Assembly: GCF_004348725.1 (NCBI RefSeq)
Contig: NZ_SMKR01000033.1
Span: 1-49,330 of the forward strand
Source: Kribbella turkmenica
GTDB lineage: Bacteria; Actinomycetota; Actinomycetes; Propionibacteriales; Kribbellaceae
DNA length: 49,330 nucleotides
Reading direction: 5' to 3'
The notes under the pieces were generated by a model. That model ran no database searches, was not told the origin of the DNA, and was given only the letters and a program-made list of their open reading frames with translations. Of the stretch, positions 34,111 to 41,046 are shown piece by piece. The translations under genes were made by a program, and so were the position numbers. How positions within the stretch are numbered: the stretch's first letter is position 1; each line of letters opens with the position of its first letter.

Positions 34111-35046
34111 CTATGCGGAGGCTTCGGAGTTGATCAGCAGGTTCAGCTCGTGCATGGCTTCGTAGCGCGCGTCTTCCAGTTCGTCGGAGTCGCGGGACAG
34201 TACGACGGCAAGATGCTCCCTCGCGGTCAGCAGGTCGCCGCTGCACCGCGCGGTTCGGGCGAGGCCGATGTGAGCCGCGGCCGCCGTCTCCGGCAGGTCG
34301 GCGTGCTCGGCCAGGGCCAGTGCCCAGCTGAAGTCCTCGCCGGCCGCGTCCAGGTCGCCCTGGTGCCGGTGGAGCTCACCGCGTTGGCACAGCAGCAGCC
34401 CGGACTCCTCGTCGGCCCGGAGCTTCTCGGCCAGCTCCAGTGCCTCGCTGATGACCTCGACCGGGTCGTCGACGACGTCCCTGAGGGCTGTCAGCGCCAG
34501 GAACATCCCCCAGCGGTCGTCGAGCATCCGGAAGCGACCCAGCGCCGTACGGAGGGCTTGGGCGGCCTCGCCCGGGATCGCGCCGGTCAGACCGGGGTAG
34601 CCGCGGCACAGCTCGACCGCGGCCCGGGTCCAGGCGTCACCGTCCTCGTTGCGCTCGAGGACCTCCTCCACCACCGCTTGGGACTCGAACGGCCCGAACA
34701 CGAGCGCCCACAGCAGCACGGTCACGGAGTACTTGAAGGGGCCTGTCGTGGCGGCAACGATCTGCTGGGCGAGCTCCAGCTGCTCCTGCTCGGCCGACGC
34801 TGCGCCGTGCAGCACGGTCAGCAGGTACTCCTCGTCGAGCCCGACAGGCACCGTCCGGCCCAGGATGCTCAGTACGCGCTCGGCAGCCGCGGCGGCCTCG
34901 TCCTGCAGGCCGCTCGACCACCAGTAGCCGGAGTACTCCGCGACCAGTCGCAGGGCGGTGCGGGGATCGGTGTCGCAGGCGTGCTCGATAGAGCTCACGA
35001 CCTGCTCGTCGTACCCGCCGCCACCCCCGAAGTCCACGTGACTCAT
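34111..35046 (-). CDS. TPR-rich protein resembling the C-terminal part of AfsR/BTAD-type regulators
   Basis: This protein of 311 residues is almost wholly helical with degenerate TPR units. The GYWWSSGLQDEAAAAAERVL segment near residue 45 matches the start of the TPR region that follows the ATPase domain in AfsR/SARP-type and LuxR-type large regulators. Later units include LLLCQRGELHRHQGDLDAA and AAAHIGLARTARCSGDLLTA. There is no DNA-binding domain and no P-loop, so it is either a remnant of a large regulator or a stand-alone TPR adaptor. I use ATG 35046; GTG 35076 is an equally open start with no better ribosome binding site. It begins soon after the CBM9-like gene on the same strand. Confidence 0.7.
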   Translation of the reverse strand: MSHVDFGGGGGYDEQVVSSIEHACDTDPRTALRLVAEYSGYWWSSGLQDEAAAAAERVLSILGRTVPVGLDEEYLLTVLHGAASAEQEQLELAQQIVAATTGPFKYSVTVLLWALVFGPFESQAVVEEVLERNEDGDAWTRAAVELCRGYPGLTGAIPGEAAQALRTALGRFRMLDDRWGMFLALTALRDVVDDPVEVISEALELAEKLRADEESGLLLCQRGELHRHQGDLDAAGEDFSWALALAEHADLPETAAAAHIGLARTARCSGDLLTAREHLAVVLSRDSDELEDARYEAMHELNLLINSEASA

Positions 35047-35082
35047 TGTCACCCCGAGGGGTGGACGGCGAGTCACCGGGGC

Positions 35083-35784
35083 TCAGAAGCGCAGGACGCC
35101 CCAGCGGTCCGGTCGGTGCATATCGGCCACGTACTGCGGCGACCACACCCAGAAGTCGAGCTCGCTGCCCTTCACGTAGGCACCGTCGACGACCTCGTGC
35201 GGCCACTCGCAGCGCATCAGGTTCATCCGCCACTCGTCACCCGGGTTCGGCGGGGTGGCCCGGCCCTCGTTGTACGACGCCAGGTCGGCCCACGGTACGG
35301 CGAGCTCCACCGACCAGCCGGTGTCCGTGTCGGACGGGTCGTTGAGGGTGCCGTCGATGTGCAACGCGGTCCGCAGGCCCGGCAGGTTGGTCGGGTCCAC
35401 CGGGACGCCGCCGTCGACGTACGGCTTCGGCAGGGTGAGCTCCCAGATCGTGCCGAGCGGGTTGATCTCGAACTCGTAGTAGTTCAGCCCGTCGCCGTCC
35501 GGGTCGAGGAACAGCTCGAAGTTGTTCTCCTCGAACAGCTTGGTGTTCTTCTCCCTCATCGTCGACCAGACGTGCGGCTCCTCGAGCAGACCGCCGACGT
35601 AGAGGTACTCGTCGTCGTACATCAGCTTCGCCCGGGTCCGTAACCGCGGCCGCGGACCCTCGCCGGTGATGTCGACGAAGTCGGTCGTCCAGGGCGCGAC
35701 CTCCCAGGCCGGGTCGGTCAGGGTCCCGTCGAGGGCCGGGGCGGCCGGCGTACGCGGGCAGTCGTAGACGGGCAGGTCAGGCAT
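35083..35784 (-). CDS. CBM9-like (DOMON-fold) carbohydrate-binding protein, cytoplasmic form
   Basis: This 233-residue protein is one beta-sandwich of the carbohydrate-binding family 9-like type: ALDGTLTDPAWEVAPWTTDFVD at the N-terminus, then AKLMYDDEYLYVGGLLEEPHVW, FELFLDPDGDGLNYYEFEINP, and WSVELAVPWADLASY, ending DRWGVLRF. These motifs are the standard pattern for CBM9_1-like proteins. No signal peptide or catalytic domain is present, so sugar binding in the cytoplasm, or no binding at all, is possible. I chose ATG 35784 because GGAG lies 7 bases upstream; it overlaps the end of the membrane-protein gene by 8 bases. Confidence 0.82.
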   Translation of the reverse strand: MPDLPVYDCPRTPAAPALDGTLTDPAWEVAPWTTDFVDITGEGPRPRLRTRAKLMYDDEYLYVGGLLEEPHVWSTMREKNTKLFEENNFELFLDPDGDGLNYYEFEINPLGTIWELTLPKPYVDGGVPVDPTNLPGLRTALHIDGTLNDPSDTDTGWSVELAVPWADLASYNEGRATPPNPGDEWRMNLMRCEWPHEVVDGAYVKGSELDFWVWSPQYVADMHRPDRWGVLRF

Positions 35785-36265
35785 CGGCACGCTCCAGCAG
35801 TCGGGCGACGAGGTTGGCGACGAGGAAGGTGATCGTGGTCAGCGCCGGCACGACGGCCAGGGCCCACGGCGAGGACAGGTGCTCGGTGAGGAAGGCGAGG
35901 ACGACGACCAGCATGAAGGCGACGCCGAGGAACGCCACCAGCCTGGGATGCGGCATCGCCAGCCGGCTCAGGGCGAGCCCGCCGAGGACGATCGTGACGA
36001 CCACGATCAGCACGAGCAGGGGGAGGCCGAGCGCGCCGCAGTTCGAGGTGTCGCGGACGCGCTCGCAGCCGCGCTCACTCAGCCACACCAGCGCGACGGT
36101 CGCGAAACCGCACAGCAGCCCGACGACGGCGAGGATGAGCGCCGGCGGCAGCGGCGGGCCGTCGTACCGGCCCTCGTCCGCCTCGTCGGCCCGGTCCTCG
36201 TCGGCCGCTTCCAGCACGGCCTCCAGGTCGGCTGGCATCCGGCCGTCGTCGTCCTCTGAGCTCAT
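35777..36265 (-). CDS. Membrane protein of unknown function, four predicted helices
   Basis: This 162-residue protein has an acidic cytoplasmic N-terminus of about 35 residues and then four hydrophobic helices: LILAVVGLLCGFATVALVWL, LPLLVLIVVVTIVLGGLAL, VAFLGVAFMLVVVLAFL and a final ALAVVPALTTITFLVANLVA. Two Cys in the first loop (GCERVRDTSNCG) could form an extracellular disulphide. I recognise no family. It overlaps the CBM9-like gene, and lies 17 bp downstream of lipB on the same strand. Confidence 0.8.
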   Translation of the reverse strand: MSSEDDDGRMPADLEAVLEAADEDRADEADEGRYDGPPLPPALILAVVGLLCGFATVALVWLSERGCERVRDTSNCGALGLPLLVLIVVVTIVLGGLALSRLAMPHPRLVAFLGVAFMLVVVLAFLTEHLSSPWALAVVPALTTITFLVANLVARLLERADA

Positions 36266-36282
36266 TGCCGCAGGCTACCGAC

Positions 36283-36912
36283 TCAGGCTGCGCCAAGCGA
36301 TCGTGCGATCGCGTCCCGTACGGCGGTGTCGGTCGGGGCCGGCACACCGCGCTCGGCCGCGAGCTCTGCCAGCGAGACCATCGTCACGTCGTGCAGGCCA
36401 CAGCTCGTGAACGTGTGAAACACGGTCAGGTCGGGGTCGACGTTCACGGAGAAGCCGTGGCTGGTGACCCCGCGCCGGATCCGCATCCCGATCGAGCACA
36501 GTTTCCGCCCGTCCTCGGTCCACACCCCGACGAGACTGCGCGCGCCTTTCGGCGTGTCCCGTCGTACCAGCGGGAACCCGAGCGAACCGAGCGCCTCGAT
36601 CAGCCCGTTCTCCACCCACCGCACGACGTCCACCGGCCCTCGCTGCTTCAGGTCGATCACCAGGTAGCCGACCAGCTGACCCGGCCCGTGGTACGTGGCG
36701 AACCCGCCACGATCCACCGCGACCGCCGGAATCCCGGCCGCCTCCGCCGGCAGGTCGTCCAGCACGGTCCGCGGTCCGTACGTGATCACCGGCGGATGAC
36801 TCAGCAGGAACAACCGGTCCCCGGCCGTCCCCGCCAGCCGCTCCTCGACCCAGCCCTGCATCTCCTTGGCCGCGACGTCGTACTCGACCTGACCCAGCTC
36901 CACACGCTGCAC
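36283..36912 (-). CDS. lipB: Octanoyl-[ACP]:protein N-octanoyltransferase
   Basis: LipB moves octanoyl from acyl carrier protein to the lipoyl domains of 2-oxoacid dehydrogenases and the glycine cleavage H protein. The 209-residue protein has the substrate-loop RGGFATYHGPGQLVGYLVID (about 68-87), the catalytic Lys in GRKLCSIGMRIRRGVTSHGF and the catalytic Cys in FHTFTSCGLHDVT (about residue 171). The start is GTG 36912 with no strong ribosome binding site. lipA, often the next gene in actinomycetes, is not downstream here; an unrelated membrane protein gene follows. Confidence 0.96.
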   Translation of the reverse strand: MQRVELGQVEYDVAAKEMQGWVEERLAGTAGDRLFLLSHPPVITYGPRTVLDDLPAEAAGIPAVAVDRGGFATYHGPGQLVGYLVIDLKQRGPVDVVRWVENGLIEALGSLGFPLVRRDTPKGARSLVGVWTEDGRKLCSIGMRIRRGVTSHGFSVNVDPDLTVFHTFTSCGLHDVTMVSLAELAAERGVPAPTDTAVRDAIARSLGAA

Positions 36913-36927
36913 GGATCCAGCAAAGCA

Positions 36928-36957
36928 CGAGGGCGGTGACCGGAGTCACCGCCCTCG
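36928..36957 (-). terminator. Intrinsic terminator downstream of tRNA-Pro
   Basis: The arms CGAGGGCGGTGAC (36928-36940) and its complement (36945-36957) give a 13-bp perfect stem with a 4-nt loop. On the minus strand it starts 2 bases after the CCA end of the tRNA and is followed by a short T-containing stretch, so it should end the tRNA transcript before lipB. Confidence 0.85.
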
Positions 36958-36959
36958 AT

Positions 36960-37036
<77 letters not shown>

Positions 37037-37045
37037 AAGCCGGAG

Positions 37046-38005
37046 TTAGCTTACATGCGCCTGCGGCTGGGACGAAATCGGGTTGTTTCGCGGGACCAGG
37101 GTGAGCAGGGTCGCCTCGGGTCGGCAGGCGAATCGGACCGGCGCGTACGGCGACGTACCCAGGCCGGCGGAGACGTGCAGAGCCGCCTGACGGCCGTCGT
37201 GGCCCCAAGTGGACAGGCCCTTGACCCGGGACGTGTCCAGGTCGCAGTTGGTCACCAGCGCCCCGTAGAACGGCACTGCCAACTGACCGCCGTGCGTGTG
37301 CCCGGCCAGGACCAGCGGATACCCGTCGCCGACGAATCCGTTCAGCACCCGCTGGTACGGCGCGTGCGTGACGCCGATGGACACGTCGGCCGACGGGTCC
37401 ACCTCGCCCGCGACCTCGTCGTACCGGTCGCGCTTGATATGCGGGTCGTCGGTGCCGGCGAAGTCCAGCCGGAGCCCGTTCACCTTCAACGTCGCCTTCG
37501 CGTTGTTCAGGTCGGTCCAGCCGGCGCCGGTGAAGGCGCGGCGCATCTTCTCGAACGGCAGGTCCGGGCCGTGCGGCTTGTGCCGCTGCTTGTGCGCGGG
37601 CAGCAGGTACTTCCCCGGGTTCTTGAAGTGCGGCTTCCAGTAGTCGTTGGAGCCGAACACGAACACGCCCGGGAGGTCGAGCAGGTCGCCGTACGCCCGG
37701 AGCAGCGGCGGCACCGACCGCTCGTGCGCCAGGTTGTCGCCGGTGTTCACGATCAGATCGGGCTCGAGCGCGGCCAGCTCGTTGACCCAGGCGATCTTGC
37801 GCTCCTGCGCCGGCATCAGGTGCAGGTCGGACAGGTGCAGGACCTTCAGCGGGTCCGCGCCCTGCGGCAGCACCGGGACGGTCACTCTGCGCAGCGCGAA
37901 CCACCGCACCTCGACGCCGGCCGCGTACGCGACGCAGGCGGCGCCCACGGCGCCCACGACCGCCGTGGCCTTGAGGGTGGTGGTGGCAAGCCCGCTCAAA
38001 CTCAT
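37046..38005 (-). CDS. Metallophosphoesterase, membrane-anchored (YkuE/Rv3683-like)
   Basis: This 319-residue protein starts at ATG 38005 and has one N-terminal hydrophobic helix (TAVVGAVGAACVAYAAG, about 13-29). The calcineurin-like domain has all metal-site motifs: VLHLSDLHL (about 56-64), LIVNTGDNLAH, VFGSNDYW (the GNHD box with Ser for Gly-Asn), VTHAPYQ and VLAGHTHGGQL (about 236-246). These proteins hydrolyse phosphomono- or diesters at the membrane; the substrate is unknown. It is divergent from the YqeY gene (26 bp between starts) and lies in the same neighbourhood as the penicillin-binding protein, as in mycobacteria (Rv3683 next to ponA2). Confidence 0.92.
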   Translation of the reverse strand: MSLSGLATTTLKATAVVGAVGAACVAYAAGVEVRWFALRRVTVPVLPQGADPLKVLHLSDLHLMPAQERKIAWVNELAALEPDLIVNTGDNLAHERSVPPLLRAYGDLLDLPGVFVFGSNDYWKPHFKNPGKYLLPAHKQRHKPHGPDLPFEKMRRAFTGAGWTDLNNAKATLKVNGLRLDFAGTDDPHIKRDRYDEVAGEVDPSADVSIGVTHAPYQRVLNGFVGDGYPLVLAGHTHGGQLAVPFYGALVTNCDLDTSRVKGLSTWGHDGRQAALHVSAGLGTSPYAPVRFACRPEATLLTLVPRNNPISSQPQAHVS

Positions 38006-38031
38006 TTCACCAGCCTGCCACAATCTCAGGT

Positions 38032-38499
38032 ATGTCCAACTCCGATATGAAGCAGCGGCTGCACGACGACATGACCGCCGCCCTGAAGGCACGTGACGAG
38101 ATCCGCAAGTCGACCCTGCGGATGGCGCTGACCGCGGTCACCAAGGCGGAGGTGGCCGGCAAGGAGGCCCGCGACCTCAGCGACGCCGAGATCGTCGACG
38201 TGCTCAGCGCGGAGGCGAAGAAGCGCCGCGAGTCCGTCACCGCGTACCGCGAGGCCGGCCGCGACGAGCTCGCCGACAAGGAACAGGCCGAGGCGGACAT
38301 CCTGGCCGAGTACCTGCCCGAGCAGCTCACCCAGGAGGAGATCGTCGCCCTGGTTACCGAGACCATCGCCGCGACCGGCGCCGCCGAGCTCGGCCCGCGC
38401 GGCATCGGCAAGGTCATGGGTGCCCTCCAGCCCAGGACCAAGGGCAAGGCCGACGGCGCCGTCGTCTCCGCCGAGGTGAAACGCCAGCTCGGCGCCTGA
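38032..38499 (+). CDS. YqeY/GatB C-terminal-like protein
   Basis: This 155-residue all-helical protein (MKQRLHDDMTAALKARDEIR start; GPRGIGKVMGALQPRTKGKADGA near the C-terminus) has the full length and motifs of the YqeY family, related to the tRNA-binding tail of GatB and glutaminyl-tRNA synthetase. Its biochemical role is not settled. Upstream there is no ribosome binding site but a CACAAT hexamer lies 7 bases before the ATG, so a leaderless transcript is possible. The stop is 5 bp from the convergent penicillin-binding protein gene. Confidence 0.93.
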   Translation: MSNSDMKQRLHDDMTAALKARDEIRKSTLRMALTAVTKAEVAGKEARDLSDAEIVDVLSAEAKKRRESVTAYREAGRDELADKEQAEADILAEYLPEQLTQEEIVALVTETIAATGAAELGPRGIGKVMGALQPRTKGKADGAVVSAEVKRQLGA

Positions 38500-38504
38500 C
38501 CGCC

Positions 38505-40904
38505 CTAACGCCGGCCGCAGTTCGGGTACTTCGGGTTCCAGGGCGGACAGTTCGGGTTGATCGTGGTGGGCGGCGCCGGGGGATTGGTGGTGTTCTGCGG
38601 CGGCCGCGGGGTGTTCTGCGGCTGGCTCTTCCGGGAGCCGTTGGAGATGTGGATGGTGACCGTCGAGCCCGCGGGTGCGCCGTCTCGCTGCCGCGGGGTG
38701 GTGTAGGCGACCGTGCCCGCGGTCTCCTCGGAATTCACCGTGCCCGGCGCGATCGCGGCCTCGAACCCCGCCTGGCGGAGCTTGTTCGCCGCGTCCTCCG
38801 GGCTCATCCCGTTGACGAACGGCAGGTCCTTCACGTCCCCGCGCACGGTCTTGTCCGAGGCCGCGGTGAACTTCGTCGCCGGGTAGTACCGCAGCGCGTT
38901 CTCCATCGCGGTCATCCACAGTGGACCGGCGGTCCCCGAACCGGACGCGTCGCGGATCTTCCTGCCGTCCAGCGTCAGCTTGGCCAGATCGACGTACGGC
39001 GGCGACGCGTCCGCGACGACGGAGGCGGCGGCGAGCTTGCTGGAGTAGCCCGCGTACCAGACGGCGCGGTTGCCCTGGATGGTTCCGGTCTTGCCGGCCA
39101 GGTCGCTCTTGCCGAACTTCAGCTTCGAACCGGTACCGCCAGGTTCCATCACCTGGTGCAGGACGGCGTTGACGCCGTCGGCGACCTCGGGGGCCAAGGC
39201 CTGCTTGCAGTCCGCGCCCGGGGCGTTGATCGACTTGCCGGTCGGGCCCTTGATGGCGGTCACCAGCCACGGCGTGCAGTACATGCCGCGCGCGGCGAAG
39301 GCGGCGTACGCGCTGGCCATCTGCACCGGGGTCACGTAGCCGACGCCGAGCGTCATCGAGACCACCTGGTCCAGCGGCTGACCGGTCTGGGCGTTGTAGA
39401 GCCCCAGGGACTGGGCGATCTTCGCGATCGGGCACAGCCCGACCTGCTGCGACAGCAGTAGGAAGTAGGTGTTGGTCGACTTCTGCGCCGCCTGGATCAT
39501 CGTCGGCACAGGCACGTTCGTGGTGGAGTTGCTCGGCGTGTACGAGTCGAAGGACTCGGTCGTGCCGTTGCAGGTGCTGAACTTCTTCCGGGTCAGGTCG
39601 ATCTCGTTCGGCGAGTTGATCTTGTAGTTCAGCGGGAAGCCCTTCTGGATCGCGGCGGCGATGGTGAAGGCCTTCATCGTCGAGCCGTTCTGGAACCCGC
39701 CGTAGCCACCGGCGTAGGACTTCTCGACGTTGTAGTTGTACGACGTCTGACCCTTCTTGTTGCCGTACGGCCGGCTCTGCACCATCCCCTTCACCAGGCC
39801 GGTGCCCGGTTCGACGATCGTGATCGCGGCGGCCGCGCTGTCGCCGGCCTTCGAATGCTCGTCGATCGACTTCTGGGCGGCGGCCTGGATCTTCGGGTCG
39901 AGCGACGTCCGGATGGTCAGGCCAGCGGTCTTGAGGTAGTTGCGCCGGTCGGTCTCGGACTTGCCGAAGGCCGGGTTCTTCGTCAGCTCGGCGACGACGT
40001 ACTCGCAGTAGAACGGGTACTTCGAGTTCGCGCAGCCGAGTTTGTTCGGGCGGATCTTGGCCGGGTCGACGACCGGGGTCTTGAGCGCGGCGTTGGCCTG
40101 CGTGGCCGAGATGACCTTGAGCTCGAGCATCCGCCGGATGACCACGTCGCGGCGGTCCTTGGCGCGCTTCATGTTGTTGGTCGGGTCGTAGCCGGTCGGG
40201 TTCTTCACCAGGCCGGCCAGCAGCGCGGCCTGCGGCAGGGTGAGCTGGGAGGCGTGCACCTGGAAGTAGTGCAGGGCCGCGGCCTCGATCCCCCAGGCGC
40301 CGTCACCGAAGTTGGCGAGGTTGAGGTACTTCTCCAGGATCTCGTTCTTGGAGTACTGCTTCTCGACCGCGATCGCGTACCGGAGCTCGGTGACCTTGCG
40401 CTGGTAGGTCTCGGCGGTGGCGGCCGCGACCTCCTCCGGCGTGTTCGCCTTCTCGACCAGGCTCATTTTCACGTACTGCTGGGTGATGCTCGAACCACCC
40501 TGCTGCACGGAGCCTTCGGACTGGTTCCGCAGCAGCGCGCGCAGGGTGCCCTTGAGGTCCAGCGCACCGTGCTCGTAGAACCGGTCGTCCTCGATCGCGA
40601 CCATCGCCTTCTGCATGATCGGCGCGACCTTGCTGAGCTTGACCGGTACCCGGTTCTGCTCGGCCAGGGTGGCAATCAGGGTGCCGTCGGCGGCCAGGAT
40701 GGTGCTCTTCTGCTTGAGCGGCACCTCGTCGAACTGCTGCGGCAGGTCCTGCAGGGTCTCGGAGGTCTTCTCGGTGGTGAAGCCGGCCAGACCGGCGAAC
40801 GGGATGGCGAGGCCGGCGGCCAACGCCCCCGACAGCACGCTCACCCCGAGGAACAGAACAACCGACTGGACGACTCCCCGGTCGCCCTTCTCCCTGACGC
40901 GCAT
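38505..40904 (-). CDS. Bifunctional penicillin-binding protein (GT51 + transpeptidase + PASTA; PonA2-like)
   Basis: This class A PBP polymerises and cross-links peptidoglycan outside the membrane. The 799-residue protein has one N-terminal membrane helix (VVLFLGVSVLSGALAAGLA). The glycosyltransferase domain has AIEDDRFYEHGALD (catalytic Glu), GGSSITQQYVK and EKYLNLANFGDGAWGIEAAA. The transpeptidase domain has the nucleophile in GSTMKAF (S-x-x-K), KSTNTYF (S-x-N) and AGKTGT. One PASTA repeat follows (about 695-760), then a Pro/Asn tail with two Cys. The start is ATG 40904; no ribosome binding site is visible, but a -10-like TAGTCT lies 8 bases upstream, suggesting leaderless translation. Confidence 0.95.
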   Translation of the reverse strand: MRVREKGDRGVVQSVVLFLGVSVLSGALAAGLAIPFAGLAGFTTEKTSETLQDLPQQFDEVPLKQKSTILAADGTLIATLAEQNRVPVKLSKVAPIMQKAMVAIEDDRFYEHGALDLKGTLRALLRNQSEGSVQQGGSSITQQYVKMSLVEKANTPEEVAAATAETYQRKVTELRYAIAVEKQYSKNEILEKYLNLANFGDGAWGIEAAALHYFQVHASQLTLPQAALLAGLVKNPTGYDPTNNMKRAKDRRDVVIRRMLELKVISATQANAALKTPVVDPAKIRPNKLGCANSKYPFYCEYVVAELTKNPAFGKSETDRRNYLKTAGLTIRTSLDPKIQAAAQKSIDEHSKAGDSAAAAITIVEPGTGLVKGMVQSRPYGNKKGQTSYNYNVEKSYAGGYGGFQNGSTMKAFTIAAAIQKGFPLNYKINSPNEIDLTRKKFSTCNGTTESFDSYTPSNSTTNVPVPTMIQAAQKSTNTYFLLLSQQVGLCPIAKIAQSLGLYNAQTGQPLDQVVSMTLGVGYVTPVQMASAYAAFAARGMYCTPWLVTAIKGPTGKSINAPGADCKQALAPEVADGVNAVLHQVMEPGGTGSKLKFGKSDLAGKTGTIQGNRAVWYAGYSSKLAAASVVADASPPYVDLAKLTLDGRKIRDASGSGTAGPLWMTAMENALRYYPATKFTAASDKTVRGDVKDLPFVNGMSPEDAANKLRQAGFEAAIAPGTVNSEETAGTVAYTTPRQRDGAPAGSTVTIHISNGSRKSQPQNTPRPPQNTTNPPAPPTTINPNCPPWNPKYPNCGRR

Positions 40905-40912
40905 GTGGATAA

Positions 40913-40918
40913 AGACTA
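40913..40918 (-). promoter_or_regulatory. Candidate -10 box for a leaderless penicillin-binding protein mRNA
   Basis: On the minus strand TAGTCT ends 8 bases before the ATG, the spacing expected if transcription starts at or next to the A of the start codon. No Shine-Dalgarno sequence is present. No clear -35 box was found. Confidence 0.4.
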
Positions 40919-41002
40919 CGGGATCGCTCGGTTGGGTTACCTCATCTCCTGTGAGTTCGGTCACCACCTGCCGGAGTGTTCCGGAGAAGTTCATCCCAAA
41001 GG

Positions 41003-41034
41003 AGGAGGGCCCGGGCGTGAGCCCGGGCCCTCCT
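41003..41034. terminator. Intrinsic terminator after lon
   Basis: AGGAGGGCCCGGGC (41003-41016) pairs perfectly over 14 bp with 41021-41034 around a GTGA loop. It lies 12 bp past the lon stop on the minus strand and upstream of the penicillin-binding protein promoter. Confidence 0.88.
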
Positions 41035-41046
41035 GTCGTCCGTCGG

